A stretch of DNA of 55,960 nucleotides from an uncultured Eubacteriales bacterium (GCA_900319075.1 ONMZ01000019.1:1-55960), one strand, 5' to 3'; positions 41,876-51,331 are shown, counted from the stretch's first letter. Translations and numbers: made by a program. Notes: generated by a model from the letters alone, not told the origin.

Positions 41876-42625
41876 TCAGCAATAATGTATTGTTACCCCA
41901 CTGAACGAAGTGTCTCCTGTAAGCACTACGAACTTGCCGCTTTTTGCAGCATCTTTGGCTCCCTTTTCCTCAACTCCGCCCATTTTGGTGCGAAGCATAT
42001 TTTTTACTGTCCATTCCTTAGGCACAAAAAGCTCCACTCCCGAGAACTCAGCCTTCAGGTTGATAGTCGCCGACCTGCCCTGAATAACAGCCTTATCAAA
42101 ATATACCTTTGTTCCGCCGAATGAGCAGTTTATATCGCAGCTTCTGAAATCCTGGCTGTTGATATACTTGCTGGAGCCTGCAAAGCTGGTGTTCATTTTA
42201 AGCTGGTTATCTCCGCCGCCTGCGATATTCTCGTCTGTCCAGTGCTCGCTGTCCTCATGCTTTGAAAATGCGTCGTCACCGTTCCAGACGTTTTTGAACC
42301 ACTTTACGTTTCTTGGCACAAGAAGCGCACAGCCTATGCTCAAAAACAGCGCCGCACCCAGCACCGGCCATGGGGTAAACTTTTGTATCCCCAGCTGTTC
42401 GCTGAAAATGATCGCCCAGATAGCCATCGGGAAGAATATTGCGCTGAAAACAAGGTGCATACATCCCACAACAAAAAGCGGGATAAGAAGTGCCGCCAGA
42501 AGCAGCGACCAGATGTTGACCGTGTCAAAGTCAGGCAGCCAGCCTGCCGCACGGCAGATTATCATAGTAGCTATGCCTATGAAAAGAAATCCCCAAAGGA
42601 CATTTTTGATCGTAAATTTTTTCAA
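41876..42625 (-). CDS. LiaF-like membrane protein
   Basis: TTG 42,625 is chosen: AAGGGAGG is ideally placed and the product then starts L-K-K-F-T-I-K-N, as homologues do. An upstream in-frame ATG exists. The 249-residue protein has four hydrophobic segments in the first 120 residues and a C-terminal beta-repeat domain (C-D-I-N-C-S-F-G-G-T-K-V-Y-F, A-T-I-N-L-K-A-E-F-S-G-V-E-L-F-V-P), typical of LiaF/DUF2154 proteins that sense or report envelope stress. Encoded last in the LytTR operon. Confidence 0.8.
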   Translation of the reverse strand: MKKFTIKNVLWGFLFIGIATMIICRAAGWLPDFDTVNIWSLLLAALLIPLFVVGCMHLVFSAIFFPMAIWAIIFSEQLGIQKFTPWPVLGAALFLSIGCALLVPRNVKWFKNVWNGDDAFSKHEDSEHWTDENIAGGGDNQLKMNTSFAGSSKYINSQDFRSCDINCSFGGTKVYFDKAVIQGRSATINLKAEFSGVELFVPKEWTVKNMLRTKMGGVEEKGAKDAAKSGKFVVLTGDTSFSGVTIHYC

Positions 42626-42663
42626 TTTCGTTGCCTCCCTTTCCATAAGATCCTGCCCCGGCG

Positions 42664-42906
42664 TCAAAGCTTATGCGCCGAGATTATCATATGGCTTGCT
42701 GAGTTTATGGAAATAATAACATTTCCTATCATACAAAGCCTGTTTTCGCCTTCTCCCATGACCCTGCAATCTTCTCTTGAAAGCATATCCTTGCAGTATT
42801 CTACCACATCGGCATCGCCCAGATCAAGGTTTTCTCTTATTCTCTCCTGTGCAGGCTCCAAGGCGCAGAGCCGCTGGATATCGTTAAGTTTTGTCCTGCT
42901 GACCAT
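42664..42906 (-). CDS. DUF3781 protein
   Basis: ATG 42,906 follows GGGGAGAG. The 80-residue product ends with N-V-I-I-S-I-N-S-A-S-H-M-I-I-S-A-H-K-L and has R-I-R-E-N-L-x-L...D-V-V-E-Y-C-K, the DUF3781 pattern. Role unknown. The gene sits between the LytTR regulator and the LiaF-like gene on the same strand. Confidence 0.8.
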   Translation of the reverse strand: MVSRTKLNDIQRLCALEPAQERIRENLDLGDADVVEYCKDMLSREDCRVMGEGENRLCMIGNVIISINSASHMIISAHKL

Positions 42907-42963
42907 GTTCTCTCCCCGTGAAGATCTCAACTGCACAATAGCGGCTTATTTTTTTGTACGCCG

Positions 42964-43419
42964 TCAGAGGTGCCTTCTTTCATCAAGTCTTTGTTTCATG
43001 GCTTTATAATATATCCTTGAAACGTAGACCAACTTATCGGTGCCCATAAACCGTACCAGACTTGAGGCGGTAATATTTTTTTCCACCGAGTACACCATAT
43101 TCAGATTAAGGATCGCCGATTTGGACACCCTCATAAAGGACCTTGGCAATATCTCCTCAAGCTCATAAAGCTTTTTCTTGATAGTAAAGACATCGTCCGC
43201 CGTATGTGCGTCTATGCCCCCGGAGGAGGTTTCAAAAAAAAGGATCCTGTCGATTGGCATATAATACTCGGCATTGTCCTTGAAGAAGGTGAGCTGTGTA
43301 CCGTCTGTAAGCTCTGTAAGGGCTTGCTGTATTCGTGCGGTGTTGCTGTCAAAGCTGTGACATCTGATAACGACCTCGTCCTGAGTAACGCTGTCGTCTA
43401 TCTCTATCCTTACTTTCAC
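42964..43419 (-). CDS. LytTR-domain DNA-binding regulator
   Basis: GTG 43,419 is preferred because GGAGGTGG precedes it; a longer ATG frame to 43,452 is less likely. The 151-residue protein has an N-terminal regulatory part and a C-terminal LytTR domain (about 60-145: I-L-F-F-E-T, L-P-R-S-F-M-R-V-S-K-S-A-I-L-N-L, Y-V-S-R-I-Y-Y). There is no receiver domain, so it acts without a classical histidine kinase, as in other LytTR/DUF3021 or LiaF-type operons. Direct repeats at its promoter suggest autoregulation. Confidence 0.9.
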   Translation of the reverse strand: MKVRIEIDDSVTQDEVVIRCHSFDSNTARIQQALTELTDGTQLTFFKDNAEYYMPIDRILFFETSSGGIDAHTADDVFTIKKKLYELEEILPRSFMRVSKSAILNLNMVYSVEKNITASSLVRFMGTDKLVYVSRIYYKAMKQRLDERRHL

Positions 43420-43440
43420 ATCGCCACCTCCACTATGGCC

Positions 43441-43509
43441 ATTGTAATACAATGCCTTTGATTTGTAAATAGTTTTTCTCTAACAGGTGATTTTTAGCAC
43501 CTAACAGGT
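43441..43509 (-). promoter_or_regulatory. LytTR operon promoter with 21-base direct repeats
   Basis: On the minus strand TTTACA (43,464-43,469) and TACAAT (43,441-43,446) are 17 bases apart. Upstream, CTAACAGGT (plus-strand reading) occurs at 43,480 and 43,501, exactly 21 bases apart, the phase typical of LytTR sites (9-base element, 12-base spacer). Confidence 0.7.
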
Positions 43510-43636
43510 TAAAAATCGCCCCCGAATGTACGTCCGGACTGTCAGAAAGCATTTGATTTTACTTTAAGTAATAGGGTATCATGCTTTTAACAAAATGTCA
43601 AGAACAATAAAATATCAAGTCACAGCTCAACAAAAA

Positions 43637-43661
43637 AGGGACACGGATCAACCGTGTCCCT
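43637..43661 (-). terminator. Terminator of the sugar ABC ATPase gene
   Basis: GGGACACGG pairs with CCGTGTCCC, followed by a T-run on the minus strand. Confidence 0.85.
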
Positions 43662-43677
43662 AAATATCATAAGTTTA

Positions 43678-44820
43678 TCAGTTTACAACAGCCTTTTCAG
43701 TTTCCTTATCAAAGATATGGATCCTGTTAGGATCAAGAGCAACCTTGATGTTGTCGCCTGTACGAGCAGTTGTACGAGGTGAAACTCTTGCTGTGAGAGA
43801 GATGTCTACACAGTTGAGATACAGATATGTCTCTGCACCCATCATTTCTGTAACCTCTACGTTTGCATCAACAACGCCTGTTGTTGCCTGTGCAAGGAAT
43901 GCAGGCTCGTCATGGATGCACTCAGGTCTGATACCCAGAACAACTTCCTGATCTACCAGCGGAGCAAGTGCCTCTTCGTCAACCTTGCCCTCAGGGATCT
44001 CAACAGAGTAAGTTACGCCCTCTTCGTTTCTTGTAGCAGCCCTGCCGAACTCTACAACATACTTGTCGCCGTACTTACGCAGTACAGAGTCGATAAAGTT
44101 CATCTGAGGTGAACCGATGAATCCTGCAACGAACTGGTTTACAGGGTTCTGATAGAGGTTTGTAGGTGTGTCGATCTGCTGGATGTAACCGTCCTTCATA
44201 ACAACGATACGGTCACCCATCGTCATAGCCTCTGTCTGGTCATGTGTAACGTAGATGAATGTTGTGCCCAGCTTCTGGTGCAGCTTTGAGATCTCGGTTC
44301 TCATCTGTGCTCTCAGCTTAGCGTCCAGGTTGGACAAAGGCTCGTCGAGAAGGAATACCTGTGGGTTACGAACGATAGCTCTACCAAGAGCAACACGCTG
44401 TCTCTGACCACCGGAAAGAGCCTTAGGCTTTCTGTCAAGAAGGTGAGCGATGTCAAGGATCCTTGCAGCCTCTTCAACCTTTCTTGCGATCTCGTCCTTT
44501 GGAACCTTTCTGAGCTTGAGGCCGAATGCCATGTTCTCAAATACTGTCATGTGTGGGTACAGAGCGTAGCTCTGGAATACCATTGCAATATCTCTGTCCT
44601 TAGGTGCAACGTCATTTACAAGTCTGTCGCCGATATAAAGTTCACCCTCGCTGATCTCCTCAAGACCTGCGATCATTCTCAGTGTAGTGGACTTTCCGCA
44701 GCCGGAAGGACCTACCAAAATGATGAACTCCTTATCCTGGATCTCGATATTAAAATCGGATACAGCAATAACTCCTCCGGAGTATTTTTTGTAGACTTCT
44801 CTCAATGATACACTTGCCAT
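43678..44820 (-). CDS. ugpC: Sugar ABC transporter ATP-binding protein (MsmK/UgpC type)
   Basis: The 380-residue protein has Walker A G-P-S-G-C-G-K-S-T (about 37-45), the Q-loop region M-V-F-Q-S-Y-A-L-Y-P-H-M, signature L-S-G-G-Q near 136, and Walker B F-L-L-D-E-P-L-S-N-L-D. The C-terminal TOBE/regulatory part (I-R-P-E-C-I) is complete. Such shared ATPases energise several carbohydrate importers whose permeases are encoded elsewhere; no permease is nearby here, which fits that role. AGGAGG precedes the start. Confidence 0.9.
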   Translation of the reverse strand: MASVSLREVYKKYSGGVIAVSDFNIEIQDKEFIILVGPSGCGKSTTLRMIAGLEEISEGELYIGDRLVNDVAPKDRDIAMVFQSYALYPHMTVFENMAFGLKLRKVPKDEIARKVEEAARILDIAHLLDRKPKALSGGQRQRVALGRAIVRNPQVFLLDEPLSNLDAKLRAQMRTEISKLHQKLGTTFIYVTHDQTEAMTMGDRIVVMKDGYIQQIDTPTNLYQNPVNQFVAGFIGSPQMNFIDSVLRKYGDKYVVEFGRAATRNEEGVTYSVEIPEGKVDEEALAPLVDQEVVLGIRPECIHDEPAFLAQATTGVVDANVEVTEMMGAETYLYLNCVDISLTARVSPRTTARTGDNIKVALDPNRIHIFDKETEKAVVN

Positions 44821-44876
44821 ATTAAGAGGACCTCCTATAATAAAGATTTACTAATATACGCATTAGCTACGAACAT

Positions 44877-44905
44877 ATTGTACCAAATTTCCTGCGTATC
44901 TTCAA
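44877..44905 (-). promoter_or_regulatory. Promoter of the sugar ABC ATPase
   Basis: On the minus strand TTGAAG (44,900-44,905) and TACAAT (44,877-44,882) are 17 bases apart. Confidence 0.75.
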
Positions 44906-44992
44906 GGGTTTTTTTTACTAAACTTTAATATACTATACTATGAATATTGACGAAATTTCACAGCTGATTTACATATTTTTACAGTCACTCGG

Positions 44993-45712
44993 TCACTTTG
45001 CTAATAATCTTTCAACATCTTTGTGCATTATCTCTAAACACCGTCCCGGAGCCAGTTCGGGGTCCAGAGCCATAGAGCCGATAGCTATGCGCTTTAGCAT
45101 CACCACATTGTTCCCCAAAGCGGAAAACATCCTTTTAACCTGGTGGAATTTTCCCTCGTGCAGCACAAGCTCACACATATACGGATCGTCCTTGCTTCCT
45201 TTGAATTCCGCCGGCAGACATTTTTCTCCCCCGTCGATGGTCATACCCTGTAACATAACGCTTTCATATTCCTCTTCCCAGGGCTTTTCCAGCCTTACAA
45301 GGTAAGTTTTGGGCACATGACTTTTCGGGGAAAGCATCTTGTGTGAAAGCTCTCCGTCGTCGGTGATAAGCGCAAATCCCAGGGTATCCTTATCCAGCCG
45401 TCCGGCGGGGAAAAGACCGCTTCTGCGCATTTCCTCCGGCACAAGGTCGAGCACCGTGGTGCTTGACCCCTCCTTTGTGGAACACACCACTCCCCGGGGT
45501 TTGTTGAGCATGATATAGATATGCTTTTTGTACTCTATCCTTTTTCCGTCCACGATTATCTCGTCGTCGGTATCCACCCGTATATCGCTTCGGCGGACGG
45601 TTTTTCCGTTGACGCTTATTTTGCTTTTTAAACAAAGCTTTTTGACCTCTGCCCGGGAGATCTTGGGCATCTGTGAGGCAACAAGCCTGTCCAGTCTTAT
45701 CTTTTCGCCCAT
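44993..45712 (-). CDS. rsuA: Pseudouridine synthase, RsuA/RluB family
   Basis: The 239-residue protein has an N-terminal S4 RNA-binding domain (I-R-L-D-R-L-V-A-S, then C-L-K-S-K-I-S-V-N-G-K) and the catalytic motif G-R-L-D-K-D-T-L-G near residue 103, with the catalytic Asp. It isomerises a uridine in rRNA, position 516 of 16S in RsuA itself. The length fits RsuA better than the larger RluB. It follows the MATE gene by 7 bases, so both are cotranscribed. Confidence 0.85.
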   Translation of the reverse strand: MGEKIRLDRLVASQMPKISRAEVKKLCLKSKISVNGKTVRRSDIRVDTDDEIIVDGKRIEYKKHIYIMLNKPRGVVCSTKEGSSTTVLDLVPEEMRRSGLFPAGRLDKDTLGFALITDDGELSHKMLSPKSHVPKTYLVRLEKPWEEEYESVMLQGMTIDGGEKCLPAEFKGSKDDPYMCELVLHEGKFHQVKRMFSALGNNVVMLKRIAIGSMALDPELAPGRCLEIMHKDVERLLAK

Positions 45713-45719
45713 TTTACAG

Positions 45720-47081
45720 TTATTTGTCCTCCAGCGTTTTGATCGATCTGTTATAGGTCCTTACCACAAACAGCGTACAAAGAGAAAGTGAAACCACCTC
45801 TGCGATGGGGAAAGCCCACCAGATGGCATTGAGACCGAAAAACTTTGACAAAAGGTATGCCGCTGGCAGCAGCACTATAAGCTGACGGCAGAATGAAACT
45901 ATCATCGAGTCCACGCCTCTGCCCAGAGCCTGAAGGGTGGAGATCATTATTATGCTGAAAGCAGCGATGACAAAGTGGGTGCAGATTATCCGCAAAGCAG
46001 GGACTCCTATCTCTATCATCTCATCTCCTGCGTCGAAAAAGCCCAGCAGCATTTCCGGTACGGTCAGAAATAAGACCATACCCACAGCCATTATGGAAAC
46101 GGCGTATATTGAGCCGTACTTGAAGGCCTGTAAGATACGTTTTTTCTTCCTTGCGCCGTAGTTATAAGCCACAATGGGTATATAGCCGTTATTAAGCCCG
46201 AACACAGGCATAAAGATAAAGCTTTGCAGCTTGAAATAGACTCCAAGCACGGAAACTGCGGTGCTTGAATATCCGATAAGTATCTTGTTAAGGCAATAGG
46301 TCATCACCGAGCCTATGGACTGCATGATTATAGAAGGAAGTCCAACGGCGTAAATACGCTTTATAGTCTTTAGCTCCGGGGGATATTTTCGCAAACTCAG
46401 GTGTATTTCCCTGTTGACTTTAATGTTGAAAAAAAGTGCCAGAAGGGCAGCCAAAAACTGACCGATACAGGTCGCCACCGCAGCGCCTGCCACGCCCATT
46501 TTCGGAAAAGGTCCCAGCCCGAAGATAAGGCACGGGTCAAGAATGATATTAACTATTGCCCCAAGTCCCTGGGTATACATGGAATAGATGGTCTTTCCCG
46601 TGGACTGCAAAAGCTTTTCAAGTGTCATCTGCATAAACAGCCCAAGGCTTGCCACGGTAACGATATAAAGATAATCCTTGCCGTAGGTCTGTATTACCTG
46701 AGAATCTGTCTGTGCATGGTAAAAAACGTCTGTGGTCAAAAGACCGATCACCACGAATATAATAAAGTTCACCAAAGCCAGAAATACTCCGTTGCTGGCT
46801 GCTTTATTGGCGTTTTCAAAATTCTTTTCACCCAGCGAACGTGACAAAAGGGCGTTTATACCCACTCCTGTTCCCGCTCCCAGGGCGATCATAAGGGTCT
46901 GTATGGGAAAGGCCAGAGAAACCGCTGTGAGAGCGTCCTGATCCACCTTTGCCACAAAAACGCTGTCAACGATATTGTAAAGTGCCTGTACCAGCATAGA
47001 GATCATTATTGGCAAAGACATGGATATCATAAGCCTTCCCACAGGCTGGGTACCCATTTTATTTTCCTGTAGATTTTCCAA
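45720..47081 (-). CDS. MATE-family multidrug/Na+ antiporter
   Basis: The 453-residue protein has about twelve hydrophobic segments and the MATE start pattern (P-V-G-R-L-M-I-S-M-S-L-P-I-M-I-S-M-L-V-Q-A-L-Y-N split over two helices, with D-S-V-F-V-A following). A TTG start at 47,081 has GGGGAAG 7 bases upstream; ATG nine codons later is the alternative. Such proteins export cationic drugs or metabolites using Na+ or H+. Substrate unknown. Confidence 0.9.
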   Translation of the reverse strand: MENLQENKMGTQPVGRLMISMSLPIMISMLVQALYNIVDSVFVAKVDQDALTAVSLAFPIQTLMIALGAGTGVGINALLSRSLGEKNFENANKAASNGVFLALVNFIIFVVIGLLTTDVFYHAQTDSQVIQTYGKDYLYIVTVASLGLFMQMTLEKLLQSTGKTIYSMYTQGLGAIVNIILDPCLIFGLGPFPKMGVAGAAVATCIGQFLAALLALFFNIKVNREIHLSLRKYPPELKTIKRIYAVGLPSIIMQSIGSVMTYCLNKILIGYSSTAVSVLGVYFKLQSFIFMPVFGLNNGYIPIVAYNYGARKKKRILQAFKYGSIYAVSIMAVGMVLFLTVPEMLLGFFDAGDEMIEIGVPALRIICTHFVIAAFSIIMISTLQALGRGVDSMIVSFCRQLIVLLPAAYLLSKFFGLNAIWWAFPIAEVVSLSLCTLFVVRTYNRSIKTLEDK

Positions 47082-47194
47082 AATTACACTTCCCCGTATT
47101 TTATGATAGTTAACGATTTATTATAGCATATTTTCACAACTATTGCATTACAATTTTGTAAATCTGCACAAAACAATTACCGCCGCAAAATAAA

Positions 47195-47239
47195 AGAAAA
47201 AGGGGAGACCCTTTTCAAAAAAGAGTCCCCCGTAAAAAA
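47195..47239 (-). terminator. Terminator after aspS
   Basis: GGGGAGAC...GAGTCCCCC pair with an inner CTTTT/AAGAG part, between A- and T-rich flanks; ends the hisS-aspS transcript. Confidence 0.65.
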
Positions 47240-47241
47240 TC

Positions 47242-49017
47242 TTATTCCTGTGCATCAACGGTCCTGATGTAAAGCTCCTCAAGCTGTTTTTCGTCTACCT
47301 CTGCCGGGCAGGCGCTCATAAGCTCGCTTGCGTTTTGTACCTTGGGGAAGGCGACCACGTCACGCAGAGAGTCTGCGCCGCAGATTATCATTGCAAGCCT
47401 GTCCAGACCAATGCCCATTCCGCCGTGGGGAGGAGAAGCGTATCTGTACGCATCTACGAGAAATCCGAACTTTGCGTCGATCTCCTCGTCGCTCATTCCC
47501 AGTGATTCAAACATTTTCTTTTGAAGCGCCGGGTCGGTTATTCTCATTGAGCCGGATGAAAGCTCGGTGCCGTTGAGCACAAGGTCGAATGCCTTTGCTC
47601 TCACCTTTGCAGGGTCAGAATCAAGGAACTCGATACATTCCTCAAGAGGCATTGTAAACGGGTGATGTGCTGCCACCCATTCGCCTGTTTCCTCGTCCTG
47701 CTCAAAAAACGGCATTTCGGTTATCCAAAGGAAGTTGTAGCCCTCTTTGATAAGTCCAAGGCGCTTGCCGCAGATAAGTCTGATGGCACCAAGGGTGTTG
47801 AGCACCACCTTGTTTTTGTCTGCACAGATAAGCACAAGGTCTCCCTTTTCGGCGCCAACGGCAGAAAGTATCCTTTCAAGATCACCCTCGCCCAGGAACT
47901 TTTTGAACGAACAGTTTGGCTCGTCTGCCCAGCGGATATATGCCAGACCCTTTGCACCGATGCCCTTTGCGTGCTCCACCAGCTTGTCGATCTCTTTTCT
48001 TGTGTAAGTTTCTGCGCCGCCCTTTGCAACGATAGCTCTTACCGAGCCGCCTGCTTCAACAGCTGATTTGAAAACCACAAAGTCTATATCCTTAACGGTG
48101 TCTGTGATGTCCTGTATCTGCATATCAAAGCGTGTATCCGGCTTATCTGAGCCGTATTTGTTCATAGCGTCCGCAAAGGTCATTCTCGGCAGAGGCAGGG
48201 GGATATCTATATCAAGTATCTCCTTGAACAGCCTTTGCACCATGCCCTCAGCCATGACAAGGATATCCTCAACGTCCACAAAGGACATTTCAAGGTCGAT
48301 CTGGGTAAACTCCGGCTGTCTGTCCGCACGAAGATCCTCGTCACGGAAACACCTTGCCAGCTGGATATATCTGTCGTAGCCGGCTATCATAAGCAGCTGC
48401 TTGTATATCTGCGGTGACTGGGGAAGGGCATAGAACTTGCCCGGGTGAACTCTTGAAGGAACAAGGTAATCTCTTGCCCCCTCGGGAGTTGAACGCATCA
48501 TCATAGGTGTTTCTATCTCAAGAAAATCGTTTTCGTAGAAATAATCTCTTACCACCTTAGCTATCCTGTGGCGCATGATGATGTTATTTTGCAGCCTTGG
48601 GTTTCTAAGGTCAAGGTATCTGTATTTAAGCTTCAGCTCGTCCCTTACCTTGTCGGAATTTGTTACCTCAAACGGGGTCGTTTCCGCCCTTGCAAGTATG
48701 CGAAGCTCCTTAACGTCCACCTCGATAAGACCTGTGGGCAGCTTTGGGTTTATGCTTTCTCTGGGTCTTATTACGCCCCTTGCCATAAGCACGTCCTCGG
48801 CTCTGACCGTCCTTGCCTTTTCAAAGATCTCCTTATCGGTGTTGTCGTTGAATGCAAGCTGCAAAAGCCCTGTGCGGTCACGAAGATTTATAAACAAAAG
48901 ATTGCCTATATCCCTTACCCTGTCCGCAAAGCCGCATACGACCACCTCGCTGCCCTGGGTTTGCGGCACCTTTGTGCAATAGTGTGTTCTGTGCAAGCCT
49001 TTCATTGTGTCAAGCAT
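47242..49017 (-). CDS. aspS: Aspartate-tRNA ligase
   Basis: ATG 49,017 is preferred: AAGGAAG precedes it and the product (591 residues) has the usual bacterial length. It has the OB-fold anticodon domain (about 1-110), class II motif 2 F-R-D-E-D-L-R-A-D-R-Q-P-E-F-T-Q near 215-230, the bacterial GAD insertion, and motif 3 G-M-G-I-G-L-D-R-L near 530. It charges tRNA-Asp. It is the last gene of a T-box-led operon that starts with hisS. Confidence 0.95.
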   Translation of the reverse strand: MLDTMKGLHRTHYCTKVPQTQGSEVVVCGFADRVRDIGNLLFINLRDRTGLLQLAFNDNTDKEIFEKARTVRAEDVLMARGVIRPRESINPKLPTGLIEVDVKELRILARAETTPFEVTNSDKVRDELKLKYRYLDLRNPRLQNNIIMRHRIAKVVRDYFYENDFLEIETPMMMRSTPEGARDYLVPSRVHPGKFYALPQSPQIYKQLLMIAGYDRYIQLARCFRDEDLRADRQPEFTQIDLEMSFVDVEDILVMAEGMVQRLFKEILDIDIPLPLPRMTFADAMNKYGSDKPDTRFDMQIQDITDTVKDIDFVVFKSAVEAGGSVRAIVAKGGAETYTRKEIDKLVEHAKGIGAKGLAYIRWADEPNCSFKKFLGEGDLERILSAVGAEKGDLVLICADKNKVVLNTLGAIRLICGKRLGLIKEGYNFLWITEMPFFEQDEETGEWVAAHHPFTMPLEECIEFLDSDPAKVRAKAFDLVLNGTELSSGSMRITDPALQKKMFESLGMSDEEIDAKFGFLVDAYRYASPPHGGMGIGLDRLAMIICGADSLRDVVAFPKVQNASELMSACPAEVDEKQLEELYIRTVDAQE

Positions 49018-49051
49018 TATGATTACTTCCTTTACTTTGAATATATTTGAC

Positions 49052-49564
49052 CTATTCGTCCTTCTGATCCTTTTCCTCGTATCTGGGGAACCCCTCAAGA
49101 TAGCTGTAAAGGTACTTTATCTTGTTGTCCCAGAAAAGAAAGAATATCCCCACTGCAAAAAGGGCAGCGCAGGCGGCAGCTCCGTACTCCTGCTTCAGCG
49201 AAAGGCAAATAAGCCCGCTGAACAGAGTCAGCACAGCCCAGATGATCCCGAAAATATATGTGGATATCCCCTTGCGGAATTTTCCGGTTATAAGCGTGCC
49301 GTGCTGGCTTTTTTCGTAGCTGCCGAAAAAGCCTGTTTCGCCTCCGTCACGCTTTTTGAATTTGTGATAAAAGACCCTGAACTGCTGTCCCTCACGCCTG
49401 CCGTAGTACACGTTTTCAAACTTATGTGACTTCATAAATTTTCCCGTGGCAAGAACGTTAAGATCAGGCTTGAACTCGGTGAGCTCCCCGTCCAGCTTTC
49501 TCGCCACACGCTTTGGTGCAAGGGTGGTCTCGAAGCGGTACTTTCGTGGAATGATGATAAGCAT
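49052..49564 (-). CDS. Hypothetical membrane protein, 170 aa
   Basis: Residues 1-100 are hydrophilic and basic (R-K-Y-R-F-E-T-T-L-A, many K/R). Two membrane helices follow at about 103-122 and 128-145, then an acidic tail. Its start overlaps the stop of the preceding gene by one base (TAATG). It lies inside the hisS-aspS operon. No family recognised. Confidence 0.75.
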   Translation of the reverse strand: MLIIIPRKYRFETTLAPKRVARKLDGELTEFKPDLNVLATGKFMKSHKFENVYYGRREGQQFRVFYHKFKKRDGGETGFFGSYEKSQHGTLITGKFRKGISTYIFGIIWAVLTLFSGLICLSLKQEYGAAACAALFAVGIFFLFWDNKIKYLYSYLEGFPRYEEKDQKDE

Positions 49565-49881
49565 TAGTCCTCGTCCTTTGCTTGGTAGTCGTCCGGGTCA
49601 AAGATCTTGTCGTTTATCTTTATCTCGCCCCCCTGGGTTGCGTCCACATACATTCCGTAAATGGTCCCGCAGCTTGTACATCTGAACTGGTGGAACAGCT
49701 TTCTGGAATAGAATCTTCCCTGCTCGTCTATCACCGTATCAAGGGGACAGGTAGCGTAAACAAGCTCCATCTCTCCCTTTTCCACCATTCTTCCGAAGGA
49801 GTCTATGCAGATCATATACTCCTGCGGGTTGTGTATCTGTGCAATAGGTATCATATCGCACTGCTGGCATCTTTTACTCAT
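49564..49881 (-). CDS. Zinc-ribbon-like protein, 105 aa
   Basis: Two cysteine pairs (C-Q-Q-C at 5-8 and C-T-S-C near 69-72) suggest a structural zinc site. The rest is acidic and soluble. Its ATG shares one base with the hisS stop (TAATG), so translation is coupled. Function unknown. Confidence 0.75.
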   Translation of the reverse strand: MSKRCQQCDMIPIAQIHNPQEYMICIDSFGRMVEKGEMELVYATCPLDTVIDEQGRFYSRKLFHQFRCTSCGTIYGMYVDATQGGEIKINDKIFDPDDYQAKDED

Positions 49882-51212
49882 TAGTTTCCGTCCTTTCCAA
49901 AAAGATTTCCCACCTCGGCTTCAAGCCCGCTGAACATTTCTCCTATAACAGCCTGTGAAAACGTGCCCACAAAGCTTTGATCCAGCTTTATGTCCGTCTG
50001 TTCGCCGCTTGCCATATTTTTAAGCTTTGCCGTGCCCGAGTCGATCTCGTTGTCTCCCAGCACGATAACGAACTTTGCGCCTATCTTATCGGCGTATTTC
50101 ATCTGAGGCTTCAAGCCTCTTTCCACCAGATCGTACTCTACGAAATACCCCTCGTCACGCAGGAGCGAGGTCAGCTCCAAAGCCTTTTCTGCGGCGTTTT
50201 CACCCATTGTGGCAAAATACAGATCACAGCTCTTTTCCTCGATAAAGTCGCAGCCCTGCTTTTGCATAACAAGCAGCAGTCTTTCCAGACCCATTCCAAA
50301 GCCCAGTGCAGGTGTCTGTGCACCGCCCAGCTGCTGGATAAGTCCGTCGTATCTTCCTCCGCCGCATACGGTACCCTGTGCGCCTATCTCGGTGGTTATA
50401 AACTCAAACACCGTTCTTGTGTAATAATCAAGGCCCCTTACTATCCGTGGGTTCACACAAAACTCTATATTCATCTTTCCAAGGTACTGCTTGAGCTTTT
50501 CAAAGTGTGCCCTGCAATCGTCGCACAGATAGTCAAGTATCACCGGTGCGTCCTTGGCAATAGCCTGATCCTCGGCGGATTTGCAGTCCAGTATCCTCAT
50601 AGGGTTCTTGTCCAGCCTGTCCTGACAGGTGCGGCAAAGCTTGTCCCTGTGTGGCTCAAAATACTCACGAAGAGCCTGCCTGTATTTTTCCCTGCACTGG
50701 GGGCATCCTATGGAGTTTATATTAAGCTGGATATTTTGCAAACCTACCGTGTCCAGCACGCTTTTTGCAAGGGCGATTATCTCCGCATCAGCCCTGGGGC
50801 TTGCGCTTCCCACCATTTCGCAGCCGAACTGGTGAAACTCTCTGAGCCTTCCTGCCTGGACGTTTTCGTGTCTGAAACATGAAAGGATATAATACACCTT
50901 CTGGGGGAATCCCTCGTTCATAATGCCGTTTTCCAGCATTGCACGCATTGTCCCTGCCGTCCCCTCGGGGCGCAGGGTGAACTTTGAGTCACCTGCTGCG
51001 GAAACGGTATACATTTCCTTTTGCACCACATCGGTGGTCTCCCCCACGGAACGGACAAACAGTCCAGTATCCTCGAAGGTAGGTATGCGTATCTCTTTAA
51101 ATCCGTACTGCTGTGCGGTCTCGGAGACTATCTTCTCCACCGTGTGCCACATATAAGACTTACCCGGCACAACATCAGCCGTTCCCTTGGGTTTTTTCAC
51201 TAACAACGCCAT
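49881..51212 (-). CDS. hisS: Histidine-tRNA ligase
   Basis: ATG 51,212 follows GGAAAGG; the longer frame runs into the leader. The 443-residue protein has class II motif 1 around K-E-I-R-I-P-T-F-E-D, motif 2 S-C-F-R-H-E-N-V-Q-A-G-R-L-R-E-F-H-Q-F-G, the His-specific loop G-L-D-Y-Y-T-R-T-V-F-E, and motif 3 L-G-F-G-M-G-L-E-R-L. A C-terminal anticodon domain follows. First gene of a hisS/zinc-ribbon/membrane protein/aspS operon controlled by a T-box. Confidence 0.95.
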   Translation of the reverse strand: MALLVKKPKGTADVVPGKSYMWHTVEKIVSETAQQYGFKEIRIPTFEDTGLFVRSVGETTDVVQKEMYTVSAAGDSKFTLRPEGTAGTMRAMLENGIMNEGFPQKVYYILSCFRHENVQAGRLREFHQFGCEMVGSASPRADAEIIALAKSVLDTVGLQNIQLNINSIGCPQCREKYRQALREYFEPHRDKLCRTCQDRLDKNPMRILDCKSAEDQAIAKDAPVILDYLCDDCRAHFEKLKQYLGKMNIEFCVNPRIVRGLDYYTRTVFEFITTEIGAQGTVCGGGRYDGLIQQLGGAQTPALGFGMGLERLLLVMQKQGCDFIEEKSCDLYFATMGENAAEKALELTSLLRDEGYFVEYDLVERGLKPQMKYADKIGAKFVIVLGDNEIDSGTAKLKNMASGEQTDIKLDQSFVGTFSQAVIGEMFSGLEAEVGNLFGKDGN

Positions 51213-51331
51213 TTTATTCAACCTTTCCTCATAGATGTAAGGGATAAACAGTCGCTCAAAAGACCTTCTGCCCTCTATCCCGCTGATCTCCAATAACTTA
51301 TAATACCCTATTTTGCACCATAAGTCAACAA

